NCBI RefSeq assembly: GCF_000586475.1
Contig: NZ_BAWJ01000002.1
Coordinates: 124,001-188,000 of the forward strand
DNA: 64,000 nucleotides
Source: Psychrobacter sp. JCM 18903
GTDB lineage: Bacteria; Pseudomonadota; Gammaproteobacteria; Pseudomonadales; Moraxellaceae
Direction: 5' to 3'
The notes under the pieces are model-generated. The model was not told the DNA's origin. It worked only from the letters and a program-made list of their open reading frames with translations, and searched no databases. The translations under genes were made by a program, and so were the position numbers. Positions 9,432 to 19,465 of this stretch are shown here, in pieces. Within the stretch, counting starts at the first letter, position 1. Every line of letters starts with the position of its first letter.

Positions 9432-10901
9432 ATGTATGCATCGTCTGCATCACCTCTAACGCCCTTTGACTATATTGCAGCAGGCTATTGGCAAGACTTT
9501 CTAGCGAATCGTCCTATCGCTGGTGGCATTGCTTACGAAAGCGAGCTTCGTGATTGTATATTAGATGAGTCATTGGCAAGCTTACAGCGAGTCGATACGC
9601 TGCTGTCGCACATACGCCGTGAGATGGTTAAAACTGGTCGATGGCATGAAGAGACATTATTGCTCGATGAACGCTATCGTAACTTTATGGTATTTTTGGC
9701 ATTTTATGCAGGGCGAGTATTGGCACAGCAATGGCAAAATACGCCGCATTGGTATGGACAATTTGAGCTACATAAGCGCTATCCTGAATTGGCTCTCAAA
9801 ACCGATGATTTTTATCAACATATGGCGGTTATCTATTGTCAGTCGGCTGATGCTAATAGCGTTACGTCATTGTTTTTTGCCCTAGAGCCGATAGGTTTGC
9901 GGTTATTTGGTCATATTGATCGGCCGTTTGCAGCCGTACAAGGCGGTCAAGTGGCTAGCGGTTTATATCAAGCGGTTAGTGCAAGGCTGCCAAAGCTGAA
10001 TGATGACCAAGTGGTTAAGTCAGGCACGCCAGTTTTAGTTACTCAAAGCAGCACACAAAATACAAATACAAGCACTCATGTAGAGCGTATTAAAACGGTT
10101 GATAGTCAGAAACCATTGGAAAAAGAAGGGTTGAGTCATACGCCACATGCTGTGCCAGAATCTCAGAACCTGTTTCAGCAAGAGAGCCAAACTAAGCCTG
10201 TGCTGTCTAAATCAGAAACAGTACAACCTCATACAACCTCAGAAAATAGGGTATTAGAGCAGCCACTACCATCGTCAGTGCCTTCTCTTCAAGAATTGCC
10301 AATGCCCGCGATTTTTACTCAATTGCTCGTAGAGCTGGATAACATAGAAGTCGTTCAAACGGCTGGAAATATTGAGTATCAGCAAGCCCATAAAGTGTTG
10401 GAGCAGTTTGAGCAACATATTGCTAAGCAAAGTCAGCCACGCGCGCAAATGCGCTTTTCAGAGAGTCATTTAACGACAAAAAAGCAAGCGCTATTAACAC
10501 TACAAGAGGCGGCGCATGCGGGTAATAGTGCTGCCATGCTACATTTGGCAATGTATGAGTTACTTGGCGAAGGATTAACGGTTGATAAGGGTGCTGCTAC
10601 AGCGTCAGGGGTTGAATGGGTTAAGCAGGCAGCCAGCAAAAACGACAGTCGTGCGCAGCGCCTACTAAGCAAGATGTATTACCAAGGGGTTGGCGTAGTG
10701 CAAGATATAGACACTGGTAAATATTGGCTAGAGCAAGCAGCGGAGAATGGACACGCGGAAGCGGCGAGCGTAGTAGGGCAATGGCAACAGGCGCAAGCGC
10801 TGATAACGACACAAAAACAAGAGCAACATAGCATGAAGCGCTATCAGTTGTTATTCGTCGCCATACTCGTAGTGGCAATATTGATCCTAATTATTGTCTA
10901 A
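9432..10901 (+). CDS. Sel1-repeat protein with C-terminal membrane anchor
   Basis: A protein of about 489 residues I cannot assign to a pathway. The N-terminal 170 residues look globular (FDYIAAGYWQDFLANRP). A Gln/Thr/Ser-rich linker follows, then two Sel1-like repeats (AAMLHLAMYELLGEGLTVDK and AQRLLSKMYYQGVGVVQD, then YWLEQAAENGHAEAA). A single membrane helix (YQLLFVAILVVAILILIIV) ends the protein with no residues after it, so it is probably tail-anchored with the bulk in the cytoplasm. I prefer ATG 9432 to 9420 because AAAGGA at 9415-9420 overlaps the first ATG but sits 11 bases before the second. It lies between cls and waaA in the same direction. Sel1 repeats usually mediate protein-protein contact. 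Confidence 0.75.
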   Translation: MYASSASPLTPFDYIAAGYWQDFLANRPIAGGIAYESELRDCILDESLASLQRVDTLLSHIRREMVKTGRWHEETLLLDERYRNFMVFLAFYAGRVLAQQWQNTPHWYGQFELHKRYPELALKTDDFYQHMAVIYCQSADANSVTSLFFALEPIGLRLFGHIDRPFAAVQGGQVASGLYQAVSARLPKLNDDQVVKSGTPVLVTQSSTQNTNTSTHVERIKTVDSQKPLEKEGLSHTPHAVPESQNLFQQESQTKPVLSKSETVQPHTTSENRVLEQPLPSSVPSLQELPMPAIFTQLLVELDNIEVVQTAGNIEYQQAHKVLEQFEQHIAKQSQPRAQMRFSESHLTTKKQALLTLQEAAHAGNSAAMLHLAMYELLGEGLTVDKGAATASGVEWVKQAASKNDSRAQRLLSKMYYQGVGVVQDIDTGKYWLEQAAENGHAEAASVVGQWQQAQALITTQKQEQHSMKRYQLLFVAILVVAILILIIV

Positions 10902-11076
10902 AATATTTTATGGCAACACGCTGTAAAGCGTATTGTTAATCGCTAAATTCAGGTAGAATTGGCGCATTTTTTACCGTCACCTTACTATAGTCGATTTAAT
11001 TTAAAGAGGTGAATGCCGTCACTCTTTTATAGTGAATTGACTATATTATTTAAGCCATTACTAATCTGGCAACTTT

Positions 11077-12663
11077 ATGCCATCTTCTCCTATATCCTCT
11101 GATTGTGCTTTGGCAGCGACTGACCCAGTATCGTTGCCCAGCCGCACTGTTTATACTGCGCCTTTGTATTATCAGTGCGCCATTGGCTTACTTAAGCCGC
11201 TATATCGACTGCAAGTTTGGCAACGCTCACACAACCGCGACAACTATCAACAAGAAGTGGCGCAGCGTTTTGGCAAACAATATCCACCGCGACCAGTGGC
11301 TAAAGTGACTAATGCGCAAACTGATAAAGGCGTTATTTGGTGTCATGCGGTGTCATTGGGCGAGACCAATACCGTCGCGCCATTATTAGATACATTATTG
11401 GCTGATGGCTATCAGATATGGCTAACCAATACCACGCAGACAGGTTTTGCTCGCGGTGCCAGCCGTTTCGCCGATGATATTGCTCAAGGTCGGATGAGCC
11501 ATAGCTACGTACCTGTCGACAGCCCAACTGTGATTGAGGCTTTTTTGGCGCATGTCGAGCCTATCGCTGCTCTGTTTGTCGAAACAGAACTATGGGCAAA
11601 TATCTTAACCAAATTATCCGAACACCATATTCCCAGTATCTTGGTCAACGGTCGGCTGTCAGCATCTTCTTTTAAAAGTTATCAAAAAATTGCTGCGGTC
11701 AGTGCCAGTATGATGAAAAATCTGACTTTGATTATCGCCCAAGACAGCGACTCTGCTAAACGCTTTCGACAATTGGGTGCGAATAGCGCGCAAATTCGTG
11801 TCGCAGGTTCACTCAAATGGGTGATCAATACGCCTCAAATTGAAGATAAAGCGGCTGATATAGAAGCTAACTATACAGAAAATCCTAGCGTACCAAACCA
11901 ATATTCTGAATCGGCCAAAGAGTCCGCATTAGCAAAAGAGATGAATATCGCTGGTCGACCGATTTGGGTTGCCGCAAGTACCCATAGTGGCGAAGAAGAG
12001 ACGGCATTGTCACTGCATCAACAGCTATTGTCTCATCCCGCGCTCGCTGATGCGCTGCTTATCATTGTACCTAGACATCCTGAACGTTTTGATGAAGTAG
12101 CAGCGCTCATTCAAGCGTCCGAATTAACAATGGCACGGCGTAGTGCAGAAGATAGCATTCATGTAGACACACAAGTCTATCTGGCTGATAGCATGGGTGA
12201 GCTGATGGCGTGGTATAAGTTGGCAGATGTGGCACTGGTCGGCGGCTCGTTAGTAGATGTCGGTGGGCACAATCCTGTTGAGCCAGCGAGTGTGGCAACG
12301 CCTGTACTCATGGGGCGCTATACGCAGTCTTGCCAAAGCGTGGTGGATAAATTGGCGGAGGTCGGCGCGTTATATCAGCCAAACAATGTTTTCTATCGTC
12401 CCATTACTGTTAATGCGGCTACTACTAATGATGATATGAATCAACAATCCTCTCGTAAGCAGCCTACCGCTAAAGAGGATGTAGCGCTCATTTATCAGCA
12501 GCTAGTGTCTTGGCTCAGTGATCTTGAGGTAGCGCAACAAGCAGGGCAAGCTGGCTCGCGAATGACAAGACAACAGCAAGCCGTACTGACCCGCCAATTT
12601 ACCATGATTAAAGAGGTTGTCGAGCAGCATGCTATTCAACAACCAAGCCAAGAGCTGCTATGA
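11077..12663 (+). CDS. waaA: 3-deoxy-D-manno-octulosonic acid (Kdo) transferase
   Basis: Transfers Kdo from CMP-Kdo to lipid IVA at the inner membrane, the first step of LPS core assembly. Visible motifs are WCHAVSLGETNTVAPLL with the catalytic-region Glu, LFVETELWANIL, NGRLSASSF, and the C-terminal CMP-Kdo-binding motif VGGHNPVEPA. Length is 528 residues, longer than the about 425 of E. coli because of inserts around residues 265-290 and 445-465. The gene is intact and its stop overlaps the rsmE start (ATGA), indicating translational coupling. Confidence 0.95.
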   Translation: MPSSPISSDCALAATDPVSLPSRTVYTAPLYYQCAIGLLKPLYRLQVWQRSHNRDNYQQEVAQRFGKQYPPRPVAKVTNAQTDKGVIWCHAVSLGETNTVAPLLDTLLADGYQIWLTNTTQTGFARGASRFADDIAQGRMSHSYVPVDSPTVIEAFLAHVEPIAALFVETELWANILTKLSEHHIPSILVNGRLSASSFKSYQKIAAVSASMMKNLTLIIAQDSDSAKRFRQLGANSAQIRVAGSLKWVINTPQIEDKAADIEANYTENPSVPNQYSESAKESALAKEMNIAGRPIWVAASTHSGEEETALSLHQQLLSHPALADALLIIVPRHPERFDEVAALIQASELTMARRSAEDSIHVDTQVYLADSMGELMAWYKLADVALVGGSLVDVGGHNPVEPASVATPVLMGRYTQSCQSVVDKLAEVGALYQPNNVFYRPITVNAATTNDDMNQQSSRKQPTAKEDVALIYQQLVSWLSDLEVAQQAGQAGSRMTRQQQAVLTRQFTMIKEVVEQHAIQQPSQELL

Positions 12664-13385
12664 ATTGTCTATTATTACCCATTGAAAACTTCTCTTCGGA
12701 TGCGGCATATATTGCTGAATTATCACAAATAAATCACGTCAATAAAGTGCTAATAGCAAAAGTTGGTGATACGCTGAAAATCGGTCAAATGGGCGGTCAT
12801 TTGGGCACTGCTGTGATTGAGAGCATCCGCTCTGATACTATTGAGTTGCGTGATATTCAGCTCACCACTGCGCCGCCACCAAAGCTAGATTTGACCGTTG
12901 TGTTGGCACTACCGCGTCCTAAAGTGCTACGCCGCTTAATCATGGATATGACCGCGCTTGGGGTGCGCGATATTATCCTAATCAATAGCTATCGCACGCA
13001 AAAAAGCTATTGGCAAAGTCCGATGCTTGAGCGCCTTGATGAGTTTGTATTAGAAGGGCTGCAACAAGGGGTTGACACCATAGCGCCTCGTATCACTTTA
13101 CAAAAACGCTTCAAGCCATTCGTGGAAGATGAGCTGGCAGGTTTGGTAACCAATCGAGCCATCGTGGCGCACCCGTATAGTGAGCTATCCTTTACACAGT
13201 ATCTACAACAGCAACCATCGTTAGGATTGCCAAGTCTGGTTTGTATCGGTAGCGAGGGCGGCTGGATTGATTATGAAATAGCGTTGCTTGCCACTCAAGG
13301 TTGCACGGCAGTCACTATAGGCTCGCGTATCCTGCGTACAGAAGCCGCCGTCAATGTGATTTTAGGTCAATGGTTGCTGTCGTGA
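12660..13385 (+). CDS. rsmE: 16S rRNA m3U1498 methyltransferase
   Basis: SPOUT-family enzyme that methylates U1498 of 16S rRNA using S-adenosylmethionine. The N-terminal PUA-like part is followed by the knotted methyltransferase domain with VLALPRPKVLRRLIMDMTAL, CIGSEGGWIDYE and GSRILRTEAAVNV, all conserved in RsmE. Length is 241 residues, as expected. It overlaps waaA by four bases. Confidence 0.95.
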   Translation: MNCLLLPIENFSSDAAYIAELSQINHVNKVLIAKVGDTLKIGQMGGHLGTAVIESIRSDTIELRDIQLTTAPPPKLDLTVVLALPRPKVLRRLIMDMTALGVRDIILINSYRTQKSYWQSPMLERLDEFVLEGLQQGVDTIAPRITLQKRFKPFVEDELAGLVTNRAIVAHPYSELSFTQYLQQQPSLGLPSLVCIGSEGGWIDYEIALLATQGCTAVTIGSRILRTEAAVNVILGQWLLS

Positions 13386-13528
13386 ATCAGTAGATAATTG
13401 AAAGATAATTGAGATGTGCCATCACTTAGAAAATCTATATACTGCTCCGTGAAGATCTATAAATTTATCCTTAAAAAGAGACAGTTGAGCCAAATTATCC
13501 GTGCATTTCTGAGTTAAACAAATGTATT

Positions 13529-13547
13529 GATAATTAATCTCATTTCT
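13529..13547 (+). promoter_or_regulatory. possible Fur box upstream of fbpA
   Basis: GATAATTAATCTCATTTCT matches 12 of 19 positions of the Fur consensus, including GATAAT and TCATT. It lies about 130 bases upstream of the fbpA start codon. The match is moderate, but Fur control would suit an iron importer. The rest of 13386-13675 shows no gene. Confidence 0.4.
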
Positions 13548-13675
13548 ATTAGTATGTTGTTTCAGAGATTATCGCGTGATTGAACCTTATTGTTAGAGGT
13601 CTTTAGCGCCGTCTTATCTTATTGTCATCTCGTATATTTATCTCACCTTTTCGTAGCATCATTATGGGGAAAACC

Positions 13676-14799
13676 ATGTCATTGAATGCCATTAGCGCTA
13701 ACCTAACTTCTACTAAGCTTATCTTGCCTGTTGCCGTATTTGGCATGATGTTGGGACTGGCTGGTTGTAGCAATTCATCTACAACAGAAGAGAGCGTGGA
13801 GGCGGAGACATCAGCGGCGGCTACTGAGCAACCAGCTGCTAATGATGGTGCTACGAGTGAAGGTGGTCAAACGATTACTATTTATTCTTCGCGAATGAGC
13901 AGCTGATTAAGCCATTGCTAGACCGTTATACAGAACAGACAGGTGTGAAGATTGAGCTGGTCACAGATAGTACAGGTCCGCTCATGGCGCGTTTGCAAGC
14001 TGAAGGTCAGAACACGCCAGCCGACATGCTGCTCACGGTTGATGCGGGTAACTTATGGCAAGCGGCTCAACAAGGCTTATTGCAACCAGTATCCTCTACT
14101 GTGTTAGAAGAAAATGTCCCTGCCAAATATCGTGATCCAAAAGGTCAGTGGACAGGGCTATCATTGCGTGCTCGTACGATCTTTTATGACCCAAGTAAAG
14201 TCAGTGCCGACCAATTATCTACTTATGCAGATTTAGCCGATCCGAAGTGGAAAGGCAAGTTATGCCTACGTACCTCTAAAAAGGTCTATAACCAGTCGCT
14301 TGTGGCCAGTATGATGGAGCATTTGGGCGAAGAAAAAACGGAAGAAATCGTCCGTGGTTGGGTCGCTAACTTAGCGACTGACGTGTTCAGCGATGACACC
14401 AGTATGCTAGAAGCCATCGCTGCTGGTCAGTGTGAAGTGGGCATTGCCAACAGTTACTACTACGGTCGTCTGCTCGATGAAAAACCTAACTTCCCTGTGA
14501 AAATATTTTGGGCAAACCAAGGCACGACTGGTACACACGTAAATATTTCAGGTGCTGGTGTGGTCGCAGGTTCAGACAATCCAGATGGGACGCTTAAACT
14601 GATAGAATGGTTGTCTTCTGATGAGGCGCAAGGTCTTTATGCCAGCTCAGACAAAGAATTTCCAGTAAAAGTAGGGGTTGATGAGTCAGAAATGCTCAGA
14701 TCATGGGGTGAATTCAAAAAAGACGATATCAATGTGCAAAAGTTTGGTGAGCTACAAACCCAAGCCATTCAGTTGATGGACAAAGCAGGCTATAAATAA
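13676..14799 (+). CDS. fbpA: ferric iron ABC transporter substrate-binding lipoprotein (frameshifted)
   Basis: Periplasmic, membrane-anchored Fe(3+)-binding protein of the FbpA/FutA/IdiA type. The signal ends in the lipobox LAGC and is followed by an acidic Ala/Glu/Thr linker. The mature domain opens with TITIYSSR and has TDSTGPLMARLQAEG and the NSYYYGRLL segment, whose tyrosines ligate iron in this family. The first frame ends at 13906; the other frame reads NEQLIKPLLDRYTEQTG. One base is missing near 13888-13896, restoring YSSRNEQLIKPLL. The start at 13676 is chosen because GGGGAAA precedes it; ATG 13664 is upstream in frame. It is the first gene of fbpABC. Confidence 0.92.
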
Positions 14800-14835
14800 G
14801 GTATTGACAGTCATACCATTCTCAAAAAGGACAAT

Positions 14836-14868
14836 GCCTATCAAGTACGAGTATCAAGCTTGATAGGC
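14836..14868 (+). other. perfect hairpin between fbpA and fbpB
   Basis: GCCTATCAAG at 14836-14845 pairs perfectly with 14859-14868 across a 13-base loop. No U tract follows. In binding-protein operons such hairpins often protect the upstream mRNA and lower permease expression. Confidence 0.6.
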
Positions 14869-14972
14869 TAAATGATAGTATTTATGTTCAAAGCAGACAG
14901 TGTTTTTAGCCGTATTTTTGAGTTTGGTATAATGTTATAAGGTCTTTATGCGTATGACACGGTAATAATGAT

Positions 14973-16678
14973 ATGATCAAAACGCCAGACGCGTCTGTAC
15001 GTCAAAACGATACAGTCAATGATAGTGCTAATGCCAACAATATGGATAATCATAATATTGATGGCAAGCAGACCGTCAGCCAAGACCACGCCGTCCGTAA
15101 ACGTATTATCTCAAAATCAGTCTTAGGACTGATTTCGTCGTTTATGCTTTTGCCAATTTTGATTGTGTTGCTATCTTGGATGCAGCCAATTGCTGATATC
15201 TGGACGCACATGGCAGATTATGTGCTGCCACAAGTGCTTAAAAATACCGCGATTTTATTGCTGATGGTAACAGTCGTGTCTGGCACTATTGGCACCGCGC
15301 TTGCTTGGGTAACCAGTATGTACCGCTTCCCTGGACAGCGGTTTTTTTCGTGGGCGCTGATGTTGCCACTGGCGATACCTGCCTATGTATTGGCGTTTGT
15401 CACCATTGGTATTGTTGATTTTAGTGGACCATTACAGACAGGTTTGCGTGACCTAGGCTTTGATGCAGCGATTCCTTCGATCCGTAATGTCTGGGGAGCA
15501 GGTTTGGTATTGTCCCTAGCATTTTATCCCTATGTTTATTTGCTGGCGCGTCAAGCGTTCTTATCGCAAGGCAGGCGCGCGATTGAAGCGGGACAAATGC
15601 TGGGCTTAAGCCGTAGCCGCGTGTTTTTTCGGTTGGCATTACCACAAGCCTTGCCATGGATTATTGGCGGACTATTGCTTGCTAGTATGGAAACTTGGCA
15701 GACTTTGGGGCCGTGTCAGTCTTTAATGTTGATACCTTTACCACGGCTATTTACAAAGCATGGTTTGGCTTCTTTAGTTTGACCACTGCGGCACAATTGG
15801 CAGCTTTGCTCATCGGTGTAATCTTTATTGTGGTATTGTTTGAACAGTATTGGCAAACCAAGCGCGGCAATAATGTGACTCAAGGCAGCAGTCAACGTTT
15901 TGATGCCAGCACGCCTGCAAAATTGGGCATGACATTGCTGTGTGCCTTGGTGTTTGCTGGCGCTTTTTTAATCCCATTTTTGCAGCTTATCTACTGGACG
16001 GCATTGAATTTTCGCCAAGATTTTGATGCGCGCTATATTGATTTTGTGACCAACAGCCTCATGATTGCTAGCATGACCACGATTTTTATTGCCTTTTTGG
16101 CGATTATCATTGCGTGGATTAAGCGGCAGTATCCTGATAAATTGACCAAGCTCATGACTACTTTGGCAAATTTGGGTTATGTGGTGCCGGGTACAGTATT
16201 GGCAGTGGGCATATTTATTCCAATTGCTTGGCTAGACAACCAAATGATTGCGTTTGGGATTACCACGCAGCAAGTGCTATCAGGCAGTGTGATAGTGATG
16301 CTATTGGCATTATCGACGCGTTTTATGACGGTGAGTTTTCAGCCAGTTGATCGACAGCTACAGCGACTAACGGTCAATCAAGAAGCGGCTGCCAAATTAC
16401 TGAGTGACAGTTCTTATCAGCGCTGGCGTCAAGTGATGTTGCCTGTTATTAGTCCGGGAATATTTACAGGACTATTGATGGGGTTTGTTGAAGTCATGAA
16501 AGAGATGCCGATTACCTTAATGACGCGTCGCCAAGGCTGGGATACGCTGGCGGTGCGGGTGTTTGAGATGACCAGTGAAGGCATGTGGGGACGAGCTGCG
16601 TTGCCCAGTTTATTGATTGTGCTGGTTGGGCTGCTGCCTGTTTGGATATTATTGCGTCAAAGCGATAAGCAAGGTTAA
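14973..16678 (+). CDS. fbpB: ferric iron ABC transporter permease (frameshifted)
   Basis: Fused two-domain permease of the FbpB type with about twelve membrane segments. The first half carries an EAA loop in EAGQMLGLSRSRVFFRLALP and the second in EAAAKLLSDSSYQRWRQVMLP, so both NBD contact sites are present. The frame opened at 14973 runs to 15782, but the real frame changes at about 15693-15697. Adding one T there gives METLADFGAVSVFNVDTFTT, the conserved join between the halves. Repaired length is about 568 residues, typical. It lies between fbpA and fbpC in the same direction. Confidence 0.93.
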
Positions 16679-16784
16679 GGTGTTTTTAGAGTGAATCTGC
16701 ATTATCCGATGACGCTCCATTTTATGATTGTTTTCACTGTTTTATCTATGGGTTTTATTTACTAATAGCTAACTGGTACCGTCT

Positions 16785-18124
16785 ATGTACACTGATTCAA
16801 TGAAAGGCTCAGCAGACTCTAAATCAATCAATGCCAGGTCAATAAAGGCCAAGGCAAGACTAGAGCATATAAAAAAATTACCAGTTGCTCAAGTTAAGAC
16901 GCCGCCCGCCCAGCCTAGTAAGTCTTTAGAAAAAAGCAGTGCTTTTAGCCAAGATGTTGAGACAGCTACGGCTACTAGTCCTTATTTTAGTGTGCAAGAT
17001 TTAATCGTCGGTTATGACGATACGATTATCGTCAATGGTTTGTCATTGGAATTGAAGCAAGGCGAGATTGGTTGCTTTTTAGGTTATAGCGGCTGCGGTA
17101 AGACCACGGCACTAAGAGCGATTGCAGGGCTGGAACAAAGCCGTGATGGTACGGTTCTCTTAAACAATCAATGTCTTACTGATAAAACTGACCGCAACTC
17201 ATATGCAGTCGCACCCGCCAAACGCGGTATGGGTATGGTGTTTCAGGACTATGCGTTATTTGGGCATTTGAGCGTGGCAAAAAACATCGCTTTTGGTCTG
17301 AATAAATGGTCTGCCGCTGACAAAAAATCCCGTGTCGCTGAGATGCTAGAGCTGGTTGAATTGTCTGAGCATGCTGACAAACGTCCAAATGAGCTGTCAG
17401 GTGGTCAGCAGCAGCGGGTGGCATTAGCCCGTGCATTAGCGCCAAAGCCAAAATTATTACTACTCGATGAGCCGTTTTCTAATCTAGATGTGGTACTACG
17501 TGAATCATTGGCAATGAATGTCCGTGATATTCTTAAACGCACCAATACCACGGCAATATTGGTCACTCATGATCAAAACGAAGCCTTTGCACTGGCTGAT
17601 AAAGTGGGGGTGATGCATAAAGGCAAGCTGGTACAGTGGGCAACCCCAAGTGAGCTATATCATGAGCCAATCAGTCCTTTTGTCGCCGAGTTTGTCGGCG
17701 AAGGCGCGATGATAGATGGCATCATCAAAGAAGGCCATGTTGAGACGGCATTAGGCGATATCTATCGACGTATGGAAGTGTACGATGAATCAGGGTATCC
17801 ACAGTATTGCGAGTACGATTATCCTAATGGCACACCGATTAAGGTGCTGGTGCGCCTGATGATATCATTCATGACGATGAGAGCAACCAAACCGCTTTAG
17901 TCGTTGGACGCGTATTTCGCGGTGCCAACTATCTATATCGCTTACAGCTCGATGACGGGCAAACGGTACTGTCTTTAGTCGCCAGCCACCATAATCACGA
18001 GATTGGGTCACAGATTGGTATTTTACCTATCTTAGAGCACGTCGTGGTATTTGATGAAAAAGACATTAATGCGACGACTTGGTCAGAGTATGATAGGTCA
18101 GAAAGAGTTGATGAGACAGAATAG
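16785..18124 (+). CDS. fbpC: ferric iron ABC transporter ATP-binding protein (frameshifted)
   Basis: ATPase of the FbpC family that drives the FbpAB importer. Walker A is GYSGCGKTTALRA, the Q-loop FQDYALF, the signature LSGGQQQRVALARALA, Walker B KLLLLDEPFSNLD, and the switch His is in LVTHDQNEA. A C-terminal regulatory domain follows. The first frame ends at 17900; the other frame continues DDIIHDDESNQTALVVGRVF to the stop at 18122-18124. One C appears missing in the CC at about 17855. The first 60 residues are an unusual Lys/Ser/Ala-rich extension before the ABC domain, so ATG 16800 or a later start is possible. Confidence 0.93.
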
Positions 18125-18270
18125 TCGCAGCATTTATAAATGATTAGGGTATTAACCTCGCGACATGCACACGGTATGCTATTGACGCTTGGCTGCCTTG
18201 TATCTACTTTAAACTGCGGCGACTATATTAATTCATGTTTACGTCAAACAACTGCGGCTTGCACTTAAGC

Positions 18271-19143
18271 TTATCGTGTCGCCAATATGTGCAAATAACG
18301 TCCCAACCATTTATATGGCTCTAATTGCGAGTAGCGCAGCTCCATGCGTATCACGGCTTCTGGGTCATTGTGACCACCACGCTTAAGCGGGGCATAATCA
18401 TGAAATACGCGCAGACCACTGGTGCGTATGGTCTGATAATGATGCGCAGCCAACCAAGATTCAACTTCTTCTTTGGCGACAGGATGGTTGGGCGTGAGGC
18501 TTTTTTTGTTGTCCGCCTTATATTCTGTATTATCGAGTAAGTTGAAATTCCCCATGATCAGATTACGATAATCAAAGCTTGCTGGGTTATAAAAGCATAA
18601 AGATAGCGCACCATTATCCGCTAATTGCTGATCAAAAAAGTCCATCACGGCAGCGGGCTCGGCCAACCATTCAAGCAGCGCATGACACATGATTAAATCA
18701 AACTTTTCACTATTTTCTGTACCCAACTTTTCTGGCAGCTCCTGATAGGGGCAAACGTACCATGTGATATTCAGGTCTTCGTCTATCTGCGCGGCACTCG
18801 CTTTCGCTTTTTCTAGCATATTGGCTGAGATGTCATTGATGACCAATGTATGACCTTGAGCTGCCAGCTCTATTGCAATCTGTGCCAACCCTGCACCCAC
18901 ATCCAAAATACGTAAAGCTCGCCCAAGCTTTTACTCATTTGCGCGCTATATTCAAAGATATCACGGCGTAGCACCGCCAATCGAATATCGCCTTTTAAGC
19001 CACCGTAGACCTTTTTTTTCAAAATGATCCGCAATCGCATCGAAGCTACGATCGGCACGTATATCACCTGATGTGTCGATTTGTTGTGTCAGATTAAGCG
19101 ATTGGTTGTCATGTTCTTTGGTACTTTCACTATTGGTTTGCAT
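18271..19143 (-). CDS. cmoM: tRNA 5-carboxymethoxyuridine methyltransferase (two frameshifts)
   Basis: SAM-dependent methyltransferase that makes mcmo5U at the tRNA wobble base. Identification rests on the CmoM-like C-terminal block: CHALLEWLAEP, FYNPASFDYRNLIMGNFN, SGLRVFHDY and LGRYLHILATR. SAM motif I is ILDVGAGLAQIAIELA. The N-terminus RSFDAIADHFEKK-VYGGLKGDIRLAVLRRDI also matches. The frame breaks twice: an A run of eight (plus strand 19012-19019) looks one base too long, and an A run of four (18929-18932) looks one too short. With both fixed the protein is continuous at about 290 residues. The first 35 residues are a polar extension. Confidence 0.87.
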
Positions 19144-19465
19144 AAAGCGCTATCTGTATTAGGGTGGTATTTTGGAACATCGTACAACAAAGACAAAATC
19201 TAAGCTAGGCTTGACACCAATACTAGCTTTACCAGAGCGTTAAATATGCTATTAAATACCAGTTTCCCAGTAGCTTTTCATAATATTTTACGGTATAAGT
19301 AGTAAGGTTTAAGAAACAATTATTGAGTAAGTTTTATTGAAAATATCTGATACTTCACTGTATTCAATAAAAACCAATCGATAAAAAGAGTCTGCCATAC
19401 TGAAGTTTTTTATTGTCAAGGACTCTCAGCAAACGTCTGATCTACCACCGCTAAGGACAGCAACC
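19144..19465. other. intergenic region with an inverted repeat
   Basis: About 320 bases between the divergent starts of cmoM and the hydrolase gene. No ORF is supported. TTTTATTGAA at 19332-19341 and its exact complement at 19363-19372 form an inverted repeat about 95-135 bases before the hydrolase start; it could be an operator or a cruciform. Confidence 0.45.
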
